Part shown: piece by piece, positions 1 through 5,407 of the stretch
Numbering within the stretch: position 1 is the stretch's first letter
Layout of the letters: each line of letters begins with the position of its first letter
NCBI GenBank assembly: GCA_900547285.1
Contig: URGF01000115.1
Location: 1-6,039, forward strand
DNA from: an uncultured Collinsella sp.
GTDB lineage: Bacteria; Actinomycetota; Coriobacteriia; Coriobacteriales; Coriobacteriaceae
Direction of reading: 5' to 3'
Length of the DNA stretch: 6,039 nt
Position numbers and translations under genes: made by a program
Notes under the pieces: generated by a model
What the model saw: only the letters and a program-made list of their open reading frames with translations
What the model was told of the DNA's origin: nothing
Databases searched by the model: none

Positions 1-42
1 ATGGGTTCGAACCCGAAAGGGCGCGGAGCTGAGTAATCTGCA

Positions 43-117
43 CCGTGATTCCCTTAGGGAAACACGGCTAAAGCCCCGTAGGCGTGTTCTCCTTAGGGGA
101 ATCATGCTTACGGGGCT
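43..117. repeat. REP-doublet-like pair of inverted palindromes (REPIN/BIME candidate)
   Basis: Two hairpins stand side by side. The first pairs 43-53 with 57-67 around a TTA loop, 11 positions with one A-A mismatch. The second pairs 72-92 with 96-117 around another TTA loop, 21 pairs including three G-U pairs and one bulged T at 102. Copy 1 read on the minus strand and copy 2 read on the plus strand align well (both contain CGTGTT, then CC, TA, GGG and AATCA). Copy 1 is preceded by TTAG (71-68, minus) and copy 2 by GTAG (78-81, plus), so the heads face each other. Known REP elements have a GTAG or GGAG head, an imperfect palindrome with a bulge, and often occur as inverted pairs. A RAYT gene lies at 4107-4907. 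The identification is inferred, as only one locus is visible. It could instead be a processing hairpin or weak terminator at the 3' end of the flavoprotein gene, although only three T residues follow on that strand. Confidence 0.5.
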
Positions 118-163
118 CGATGCATGTTGAGAAGTTGTGATCAAACTCAAAGTGAGAATCGAT

Positions 164-1690
164 TTAGTCTGCTCGATAGTGCGAACCTAAGCTTTCAGTT
201 CGCTTGCGCATGGCTTTGACCATTTCCTGTGCTAGTCGAATCTGCGACTGTAGGCGGGCGAGGGCTGCGACTTCGCTGTCCTGGCCTTTCTGTGTGCTCA
301 AGGTCGTTGCCTCCGTCTTCAAGCCCTCAAGCTCGTGTAGTGCCTCGGATAGGCCTGTTTCGGTCCTGTTGATCATGCAATAGGTGCTCATCGTGTGCCT
401 TAGGCTGTGTGTCAGGCGTTCGGCATCTGTTGCGGCTATGCCGTACTGGGGGAGGGCGATATCCGCCTTCAGGGCTGTCTCGGGCTCTTTCTGTGCTGCT
501 TGGGCTGCCGATGCGCCCGCGATGCGCCCGAACACGATGCCGTTGGCGCTTGACAAGCCACCAATGCGGTCGGTGCCGTGCATGCCGCCTGTCGCCTCGC
601 CGCAGGCGTAGAGGCCCTCAACGCCCGTGTACGCGGCCTTGTCGATCCTGATGCCGCCGTTGGCGGCGTGGGCATACATCGCCACACGCATCTCGTCGGT
701 CGGCGCGATGCCGTGCTCGTCTTGTAGCCAGGTGGCAAAGGTCTGCACAAACTCGGGGATGTCCTCGCGGGGGAAGTCGTAGTGGAGCGCCAGGCCTTCG
801 GCTCCCGCTTGGTCGATGGCTAGGTCGATAGCGCGAGAAGCCAAGCGCGAAGTGAAGGGGCCATATCCTGAGCGTTGCTCAAGCATATCGTCTAACTTTT
901 CGTTGGCAATGTCGACCGGCTGGTCAAACTTGACATAGCGCCAGGTTTTTTCGTTGAAGACCAGGTTGCGCTTGGGCTCGATGAAGCCGGGCATCATCTG
1001 CATGAACTCTATATTAGTAAGGGGCGCACCGTGCGCCAGCGCGATGGCCTGTGATGAGCTGAGCACGTCGGCGGAAGTGAGGCTGCGCTCGAACAGGCCA
1101 CCCGTGCCGCCCGCAGCGATGATGGTGGCTTTAGCTGCCAGAGACATGAGATGCTCGTTTGCGCGGTCGTAGAGCGTGGCGCCGACAATCTTTCCGTCCG
1201 CATCTTCAACAAGGTCGATAAGCTCATGGCGGGGGAGCAGGCGAATGCCGAGCGACTCGATCCGGGTCGTCAGAGCGTCCTCAAGGGGCTTGCGGGTGAG
1301 GCCGCGCCACATGCGCGTCTTGTGGTCAAAGCAGGGGATAAATTGCTTTTGCTGAGCACTCTCGGCGCTTTGCGGACGCTGGAGCTCAACGCCCAGGTCT
1401 TGCTCGAGCCATTCAATTGCCTGGGGAATGCCGTGGACAAACGTCTGGACAAGCTCGGGGTCGGCGACACCGCCTCCGACGGTCTGGATGGTGCCGATGA
1501 GGTCATGTTCGTCGTCTTCGTCGACGGGACCGATGAGGCCGAGGCCCCAGGTACCCGGGAAGAAGCTCGATCCACTCATGGTCTTGCCGGCGCTTGCCAC
1601 AGTGACGGCTGCACCTGTACATGCCGCTTCGATGGCGGCGCAAAGGCCCGCAATGCCAGATCCAATTACCAGTACATCAGTCGATTCCAT
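164..1690 (-). CDS. FAD-dependent oxidoreductase, fumarate reductase / L-aspartate oxidase flavoprotein family
   Basis: This 508-residue cytoplasmic flavoprotein has no signal peptide and no membrane segment. The N-terminus carries the Rossmann FAD motif GSGIAG (residues 10-15). A second FAD contact, AAGGTGG, lies at about 192-198. The C-terminal part of the FAD domain has GLYACGEATGG followed by HGTDRIGG (about 359-378). HAANGGIRID (341-350) matches the HxxxGG substrate-site segment of FrdA and NadB, so His341 and Arg375 occupy the expected substrate positions. The tail (about 421-500) is the helical domain of the family and includes RTETGLSEAL. The PRDxV loop holding the proton-shuttle arginine is altered here to SRLASRAID (about 281-289). 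The family oxidises or reduces C4 dicarboxylates, aspartate or related C-C bonds, and the substrate here is unknown. No iron-sulfur or cytochrome subunit and no nadA/nadC gene is adjacent. The start at 1690 is chosen for its AAAGGA ribosome site and because the FAD motif begins at once; an in-frame ATG at 1747 would add 19 residues unlike the family. Confidence 0.85.
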   Translation of the reverse strand: MESTDVLVIGSGIAGLCAAIEAACTGAAVTVASAGKTMSGSSFFPGTWGLGLIGPVDEDDEHDLIGTIQTVGGGVADPELVQTFVHGIPQAIEWLEQDLGVELQRPQSAESAQQKQFIPCFDHKTRMWRGLTRKPLEDALTTRIESLGIRLLPRHELIDLVEDADGKIVGATLYDRANEHLMSLAAKATIIAAGGTGGLFERSLTSADVLSSSQAIALAHGAPLTNIEFMQMMPGFIEPKRNLVFNEKTWRYVKFDQPVDIANEKLDDMLEQRSGYGPFTSRLASRAIDLAIDQAGAEGLALHYDFPREDIPEFVQTFATWLQDEHGIAPTDEMRVAMYAHAANGGIRIDKAAYTGVEGLYACGEATGGMHGTDRIGGLSSANGIVFGRIAGASAAQAAQKEPETALKADIALPQYGIAATDAERLTHSLRHTMSTYCMINRTETGLSEALHELEGLKTEATTLSTQKGQDSEVAALARLQSQIRLAQEMVKAMRKRTESLGSHYRAD

Positions 1691-1702
1691 CGGATTCCTT
1701 TC
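1691..1702 (-). promoter_or_regulatory. Ribosome binding site of the flavoprotein gene
   Basis: On the minus strand GAAAGGA (1696-1702) lies five bases before the ATG at 1690-1688. It decides for this start over the in-frame ATG at 1747. Confidence 0.6.
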
Positions 1703-1786
1703 TCGTCCGGCGCATTGTCGCACAGGTGATCGGCAATGGGGTCGCAAAGACTCGGCAAATCGGTAAAGGGCACATATGGCAGGTGG

Positions 1787-1807
1787 GCGTCATGGACGCT
1801 CTGACGC
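1787..1807. other. Small inverted repeat in the leader of the flavoprotein gene
   Basis: GCGTCA (1787-1792) and TGACGC (1802-1807) form a six-base inverted repeat with a nine-base centre, about 100 bp upstream of the flavoprotein start. It could be an operator or a leader hairpin. A convincing sigma-70 promoter was not found in 1691-1874; the nearest weak match on the minus strand is TTTACA followed after 15 bases by TAATGC near 1852-1878. The repeat is short enough to be chance. Confidence 0.25.
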
Positions 1808-1874
1808 TCCATCTCATCACATCTCGTATTTCGCCGCAACTGACATATCGGCATTAGCTACCCTGCGTCAGTGT

Positions 1875-1911
1875 AAACAAAAAGAGCCGCCACCTCGAAA
1901 GGTAGCGGCTC
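1875..1911 (-). terminator. Intrinsic terminator of the NifU-like / GGGtGRT operon
   Basis: Read on the minus strand, a 12-base-pair stem (1911-1900 with 1895-1884) closes on a TTCG loop and is followed by TTTTTGTTT (1883-1875). One position is C opposite A in plus-strand RNA but a G-U pair in minus-strand RNA, so the structure favours minus-strand transcription. It begins 35 bp after the stop codon of the GGGtGRT gene and separates that operon from the flavoprotein gene downstream. Confidence 0.9.
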
Positions 1912-1945
1912 CAAGCTCAACTATATGAGTATCGCGCGGGCGCGA

Positions 1946-2950
1946 TTAGGCCTTGAGGGCCTCCTCGACGGCGACAGCGCAGGCGACGGTGGCACCGACC
2001 ATGGGGTTATTGCCCATGCCGATGAGACCCATCATGTCAACGTGCGCAGGCACGGAGGAAGAACCGGCGAACTGGGCGTCGGAGTGCATGCGGCCCATGG
2101 TGTCGGTCATGCCGTAAGAGGCAGGGCCGGCGCCCATGTTGTCCGGGTGCAGGGTACGGCCAGTGCCGCCACCAGAAGCGACGGAGAAGTACTTCTTGCC
2201 AGCCTCGATGCGCTCCTTCTTGTAGGTGCCAGCGACGGGGTGCTGGAAGCGCGTGGGGTTGGTGGAGTTACCGGTAATCGAGATGTCGACGTTCTCGTGC
2301 CACATGATGGCAACGCCCTCGCGGACGTCGTCAGAGCCGTAGCAGTTAACGGCAGCGCGGGGACCATCGGAGTAGGGGATGGTCTCGACGACCTTGAGCT
2401 CGCCCGTGTAGTAGTCGAACTGGGTCTTCACATAGGTGAAGCCGTTGATGCGGGCGATGATCTGGGCGGCATCCTTGCCCAGACCGTTGAGGATAACGCG
2501 CAGCGGCTTCTTGCGAGCCTTGTTGGCGTTCAGAGCCAGACCGATAGCGCCCTCAGCGGCAGCGAAGGACTCGTGGCCAGCCAGGAAGGCAAAGCACTCG
2601 GTGTCGTCGGAGAGCAGCATAGCGCCCAGGTTGCCGTGGCCCAGACCGACCTTGCGGTCCTCGGCGACGGAGCCGGGAACGGTGAAGGCCTGGATGCCCT
2701 CGCCGATGATGGCGGCAGCCTCAGAAGCGGACTTGGCGCCACGCTTGACAGCGAGAGCGCAACCGAGGGTGTAAGCCCACTCGGCGTTCTGGAAGGCGAT
2801 GGACTGGGTGTTGTTGACGATCTCACGCGGGTTGAAGCCCTTGTCGGTGCAGATCTGCAGAGCTTCCTCGAGGGAGGCGATGCCGTTGTCGGCGAGGCAC
2901 TTGTTGATCTTGTCAGCGCGGCGCTCGTAACCTTCGAACGTAACAGTCAT
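1946..2950 (-). CDS. GGGtGRT-family protein, function unknown
   Basis: The 334-residue product is recognised by its diagnostic motif GGGTGRT at residues 260-266 and belongs to the family named after that motif (Pfam 'GGGtGRT protein'). It has no signal peptide or membrane span, so it should be cytoplasmic. Other blocks that look constrained are GLGHGNLGAML (102-112), LAGHESFAAAEGAIGLALNAN (123 onward), MWHENVDISITGNSTNPTRF (216-235) and MMGLIGMGNNPMVGATVA (306-323). The glycine-rich and histidine/asparagine-rich blocks suggest a ligand or nucleotide site, but this is inference and no biochemical role is established. Six cysteines (18, 34, 64, 119, 203, 324) are spread out and do not form a CxxC cluster. 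The start at 2950 has GGGAGGG about nine bases upstream. It is the second gene of an operon, 18 bp after the NifU-like gene and ahead of a strong terminator. Confidence 0.9.
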   Translation of the reverse strand: MTVTFEGYERRADKINKCLADNGIASLEEALQICTDKGFNPREIVNNTQSIAFQNAEWAYTLGCALAVKRGAKSASEAAAIIGEGIQAFTVPGSVAEDRKVGLGHGNLGAMLLSDDTECFAFLAGHESFAAAEGAIGLALNANKARKKPLRVILNGLGKDAAQIIARINGFTYVKTQFDYYTGELKVVETIPYSDGPRAAVNCYGSDDVREGVAIMWHENVDISITGNSTNPTRFQHPVAGTYKKERIEAGKKYFSVASGGGTGRTLHPDNMGAGPASYGMTDTMGRMHSDAQFAGSSSVPAHVDMMGLIGMGNNPMVGATVACAVAVEEALKA

Positions 2951-2968
2951 AGTTATTTCCCTCCCTTT

Positions 2969-3703
2969 CTACTCGTGAACCGGGAACACGCTGGCGACGG
3001 AGTGAGTCTCCTCGTCGGTGCGCGGGTCGATGTACTTGGCAGCGTTCTCCCACTGACCATAGTGGCCCATAGCGCCAGCGATGGCCTCCTCGGGGGTCTT
3101 GCCGGCCTTGACGGCGTCGGTGAACTTACCGAGGTTCAGGAACTCGAATGCGATGATCTCGTTCTTGTCGTTGAGAGCCATGCGGGTGACGTAGCCCTGA
3201 GCGAGCTCGAGGTAACGAGCGCCCTTGGCCTTGGTGCCGAACATGGTGCCGACCTGAGAGCGAAGGCCCTTGCCGAGGTCGTCGAGGGAGGCGCCCACGG
3301 GCAGGCCGCCCTCGGAGAACGCGGTCTGGCTGCGGCCGTAAACGATCTGCAGGAAGATCTCGCGCATAGCAACGTTGATGGCGTCGCAGACGAGGTCGGT
3401 GTTGAGGGCCTCGAGGATGGTCTTACCGGGAAGGATCTCGGAAGCCATAGCGGCAGAGTGGGTCATGCCCGAGCAGCCGATGGTCTCAACGAGGGCCTCC
3501 TCGATGATGCCGTCCTTGACGTTTAGCGTGAGCTTGCAGGCGCCCTGCTGAGGTGCGCACCAACCCACACCGTGCGTAAGACCGGAGATGTCGGAAATCT
3601 CCTTAGCCTGGACCCACTTGCCCTCCTCGGGGATGGGTGCGGGGCCGTGGTATGCACCCTTGGCAACGGGGCACATGTTCTCCACTTCCTGTGAGTACTG
3701 CAT
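2969..3703 (-). CDS. NifU/IscU-like protein (annotated type: iron-sulfur cluster assembly scaffold), partner of GGGtGRT
   Basis: The 244-residue product shows a NifU N-terminal/IscU-like core at about residues 47-125: the strand pair CKLTLNVKDGIIEEALVETIG followed by GCSGMTHSAAMASEILPGKT matches the same stretch of SufU at 4973-5407 almost block for block. The central cysteine is present (Cys77 in IGCSG). The first ligand site, CGD in SufU and IscU, reads QQG here, with cysteines displaced to 49 and 56 (CAPQQGAC). The third cysteine, ARxKC in SufU, is absent; the matching region near 161-170 reads GARYLELAQG. Cys11 and Cys106 are the only others. Residues about 175-244 form an extension beyond the usual 125-150-residue domain. 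Family membership is well supported; a scaffold role is not, and a sulfur-handling or metal-binding role with GGGtGRT is inference. The start at 3703 follows a strong GAGAGGAGAGG ribosome site; the in-frame ATG at 3787 would add 28 unlikely residues. Confidence 0.85.
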   Translation of the reverse strand: MQYSQEVENMCPVAKGAYHGPAPIPEEGKWVQAKEISDISGLTHGVGWCAPQQGACKLTLNVKDGIIEEALVETIGCSGMTHSAAMASEILPGKTILEALNTDLVCDAINVAMREIFLQIVYGRSQTAFSEGGLPVGASLDDLGKGLRSQVGTMFGTKAKGARYLELAQGYVTRMALNDKNEIIAFEFLNLGKFTDAVKAGKTPEEAIAGAMGHYGQWENAAKYIDPRTDEETHSVASVFPVHE

Positions 3704-3716
3704 GCCTCTCCTCTCT
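3704..3716 (-). promoter_or_regulatory. Strong ribosome binding site of the NifU-like gene
   Basis: On the minus strand AGAGAGGAGAGG ends one base before ATG 3703, with AGGAG at 3712-3708 four bases from the start. It fixes the start of the operon's first gene and predicts high translation. Confidence 0.65.
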
Positions 3717-3796
3717 ATCGTGTTGGCGTCCCGTCTGGGGGTCGTGGCTGGCGATTGCCGGGCGACCCTTCGAAAGGGACATGACATGCAGCCCCT

Positions 3797-3825
3797 ATAA
3801 TACCGCGAAATGCACGGAATATTCG
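3797..3825 (-). promoter_or_regulatory. Weak candidate promoter for the NifU-like / GGGtGRT operon
   Basis: Minus-strand TATTAT (3802-3797) matches five of six bases of a -10 box and lies about 95 bases before the start codon. The hexamer 17 bases upstream, CGAATA, is a poor -35 box. The AT-rich stretch further upstream (3860-3890) could help. The call rests mainly on the -10 box and position; the same bases also read TATAAT on the plus strand. Confidence 0.3.
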
Positions 3826-4094
3826 GCGAACGGCTCAGTTTTCGTAGCGAGAAGTCCGGAAGTTTTAATTGAAACGGTTTAACTCTATGTTCTGTGGTCG
3901 TGAACTTCCGTAGAGGGGGTCAGTTTTGGGCAAGCTTTTGGTCAGCTCTTGTATGCGTTGCGGGGGCTGGCCTGTTGCAACGGTGCCGTTCGCCGCCTAT
4001 TTACCGCCTTTGGCCGCGCGAGTCTATTGTTTTGCGTGAATGTTTTGATGGCACGCTTCAATCGTGCTGTATTGGATGGCAGACAGATCCCGGC

Positions 4095-4106
4095 GAAGGG
4101 AGCGCC
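4095..4106 (+). promoter_or_regulatory. Ribosome binding site of the RAYT gene
   Basis: GAAGGGAG (4095-4102) lies four bases before ATG 4107. It supports this start over the in-frame ATG at 3894, and conserved family sequence (TGFYHVCARG) begins within ten residues of it. Confidence 0.6.
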
Positions 4107-4907
4107 ATGCAGCGCGTTTGGAGAACGGTTACCGGCTTTTACCATGTCTGTGCCCGCGGTACGGGTAAGCAGCTCATCTTTGAGGGCGATGAGGACCGGT
4201 GGGAGTTTTTGGAGCTGATGCGCGAGTGCTGCCGCGAGGAGGGCGTGACGGTTATCGCCTGGTGCCTTATGGGCAATCACGTGCATTTGGTGCTTGCAGA
4301 TTACGAGGACAGGATGAGCGCGGCGATGCACCGGCTGCTTTTGACGCACGCGCGGCGGTTTAATAAACGCGCGGGGCGCATAGGCCATCTGTTCCAGAAC
4401 CGTTTTGACCGGCGCTCGCTCGATACCGACCGTTATCTAATGGCTGCCATTCGCTATGTTCACGCTAATCCGCAGGAGGCGGGTATCGCCCTGATCGAGC
4501 GCTATCCGTGGAGCAGCTTTGCCGAGTATCTACGAGCGTATGACAACGATACGACGAGGGGATTTTCCGACCCTTCTTGCGTGCTCGAGCTCTTTGAGTC
4601 TGCCAAGGGGTTTCTGGATTATTCTCTGTCGATGCCAGATGGTTCCGATCCGGTGATTCACGATATGGATGAGACGGAGTGGGAGCGGCGTGCGTTTGCC
4701 GACAAGATGGCGAATCGCCTGGGCGTGCCGCTCAACGAACTCAAGACCGTAGCACCGTCGCGGCGAGATGGAATCATTTTCTCCCTGCACGATGGCGGCT
4801 ACACGGTGCGCGAGATTGAACGCTATACGGGAATCAGCAAGAGTACCGTCTCTCGTATCGTGCGCGCTTATGCGCGGGCGAAGGCTCAGGCTGAGGGCTC
4901 GGAATAG
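4107..4907 (+). CDS. REP-associated tyrosine transposase (RAYT, Y1/HUH family) with C-terminal helix-turn-helix
   Basis: The 266-residue product is an IS200/IS605-like HUH nuclease that cleaves single-stranded DNA through a tyrosine. FYHVCARGTGKQLIF (11-25) is the family's first strand. WCLMGNHVHLVL (52-63) contains the metal-binding His-Val-His at 58-60. GHLFQNRFDRR (93-103) precedes YVHANPQEAG (117-126), where Tyr117 is the probable nucleophile, and YPWSSFAEY (133-141) follows. All catalytic residues are present, so the enzyme looks intact. Residues about 190-260 are an addition not found in the short E. coli type (about 165 residues); TVREIERYTGISKSTVSRIV (233-252) is a helix-turn-helix. 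RAYTs are usually single chromosomal genes that act on REP elements rather than mobile insertion sequences, and no terminal repeats or target duplication were seen around it. It is convergent with sufU, with which it shares a terminator hairpin. The REP-like pair at 43-117 is a possible substrate. Confidence 0.88.
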   Translation: MQRVWRTVTGFYHVCARGTGKQLIFEGDEDRWEFLELMRECCREEGVTVIAWCLMGNHVHLVLADYEDRMSAAMHRLLLTHARRFNKRAGRIGHLFQNRFDRRSLDTDRYLMAAIRYVHANPQEAGIALIERYPWSSFAEYLRAYDNDTTRGFSDPSCVLELFESAKGFLDYSLSMPDGSDPVIHDMDETEWERRAFADKMANRLGVPLNELKTVAPSRRDGIIFSLHDGGYTVREIERYTGISKSTVSRIVRAYARAKAQAEGSE

Positions 4908-4944
4908 AAAATGGCCGAACCGCTCTTGTCAAGCGATTCGGCCA
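4908..4944 (-). terminator. Intrinsic terminator of the suf operon, shared with the convergent RAYT
   Basis: TGGCCGAACCGCT (4912-4924) pairs with AGCGATTCGGCCA (4932-4944) around a seven-base loop. In minus-strand RNA the single odd position is a G-U pair and the stem is followed by TTTTC (4911-4907), which fits termination downstream of sufU. In plus-strand RNA the same position is a C-A mismatch and the trailing sequence ACATAATTCTT is poorer, so termination of the RAYT, whose stop codon is four bases before the stem, would be weaker. Confidence 0.8.
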
Positions 4945-4962
4945 ACATAATTCTTAAGATTT

Positions 4963-4991
4963 GGGACAAATACTACTGATTATTTTGTCCC
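4963..4991. other. Hairpin spanning the sufU stop codon
   Basis: GGGACAAA (4963-4970) and TTTGTCCC (4984-4991) form an eight-base perfect inverted repeat with a 13-base loop that contains the sufU stop codon (4975-4973). It lies 18 bases before the terminator stem on the sufU transcript, so the message would end in two tandem hairpins. No T-run follows it, so it is more likely to affect message stability than to terminate; chance is possible. Confidence 0.4.
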
Positions 4992-5407
4992 GTGAGCATG
5001 CCGTCGAGGGTGCGCCAGGCGAGCTCGGCACATTTGACGCGGGCAGGCATGTGCGAGATGTCCTGGAGCTGGGCGGCCTCGTCCAGGTCTTCCAGGTCCT
5101 CCTCGGAGAGCTGCTCGCCGCGAATCATGGCGAGGAAGAGCTCTGCCAGGCGGCGAGCTTCCTCAACGGTCTCGCCGGTGATGAGGTCGGCCATGATGTC
5201 GGCGCTGGCCTGACTGATGGCGCAGCCGTGACCGGTAAACGAGGCCTCCTCGATCACGTTATTCTCGACGCGCAGCTGCAAGGTGAGCTCGTCTCCGCAG
5301 CTGGGGTTGATGCCGTCGTGCTCGTGCGTGGGGGCATCCATCTCGTACTTATAGTCGGGGTGCGAGTTGTGCTCCATAAATGTGGTGGAGGTGTACAGAT
5401 TACCCAT
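4973..5407 (-). CDS. sufU: SufU, zinc-dependent sulfurtransferase for iron-sulfur cluster assembly
   Basis: This 144-residue protein has the complete SufU signature. NPSCGDE supplies Cys37 and Asp39, GHGCAIS supplies Cys62, and ARVKCAELAW supplies Cys126; in Bacillus subtilis SufU the equivalent residues (Cys41, Asp43, Cys66, Cys128) bind zinc. The segment before the last cysteine (about 95-120, acidic, LSEEDLEDLDE) matches the insertion that separates SufU from IscU. The known role is to accept persulfide sulfur from SufS at the zinc site and pass it to the SufBCD scaffold in the cytoplasm. Length is normal for the family (about 145). The ATG at 5407 lies inside the end of sufS with an eight-base overlap, and GGAG (5419-5416) sits eight bases upstream inside sufS, so the two are probably translationally coupled. 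It appears to be the last gene of its operon, followed by a hairpin and a terminator. IscU is excluded by the insertion and by the SufS neighbour. Confidence 0.95.
   Translation of the reverse strand: MGNLYTSTTFMEHNSHPDYKYEMDAPTHEHDGINPSCGDELTLQLRVENNVIEEASFTGHGCAISQASADIMADLITGETVEEARRLAELFLAMIRGEQLSEEDLEDLDEAAQLQDISHMPARVKCAELAWRTLDGMLTGQNNQ

Larger units (their letters stand above)
3704..4106. other. Divergent intergenic region between the NifU-like operon and the RAYT gene
   Basis: No protein gene is supported in these 403 bases. The minus-strand half (3704 to about 3800) is a GC-rich leader for the NifU-like operon, with a small hairpin CCCTT/AAGGG near 3767-3779. The middle (about 3840-3890) is AT-rich. 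CGGAAGTT (3857-3864) and AACTTCCG (3903-3910) form an eight-base inverted repeat separated by 38 bases. Closer to the RAYT, GCACG and CGTGC near 4051-4067 form a five-base hairpin. The reading frame of the RAYT stays open back to 3894, but those 71 codons do not resemble the family. No riboswitch was recognised. Confidence 0.55.

Noticed and set aside
1..26. GGGTTCGAACCC at 3-14 looks like the T-arm of a tRNA at the window edge
   Set aside because: With the seven-base T-loop in place only three of five stem pairs form on the plus strand and two on the minus strand. No acceptor stem or CCA end follows. It is simply a 12-base palindrome.
43..117. CRISPR-like or phage attachment interpretation of the leftmost palindromes
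   Set aside because: There are only two copies, in inverted orientation and without spacers of regular size, and no integrase or cas gene is in the window.
1151..1729. 192-codon plus-strand frame opposite the flavoprotein gene
   Set aside because: It is an antisense shadow of conserved FAD-domain sequence and shows no recognisable domain.
1925..3526. 533-codon open frame on the plus strand opposite the GGGtGRT and NifU-like genes
   Set aside because: It is antisense to two recognised genes and its product is low-complexity in G, A, V, L and D, as expected of a shadow in GC-rich DNA. It has no family signature.
3704..3787. In-frame upstream extension of the NifU-like protein from ATG 3787
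   Set aside because: The 28 extra residues are arginine-rich and unlike the family, and a much stronger ribosome site precedes ATG 3703.
3894..4106. In-frame upstream extension of the RAYT (71 codons from ATG 3894)
   Set aside because: The extension does not resemble the family, and a good ribosome site precedes ATG 4107, just before the conserved first strand.
3942..4388. 148-codon minus-strand frame overlapping the RAYT and its upstream region
   Set aside because: It runs antisense to the conserved HUH domain and has no recognisable features.
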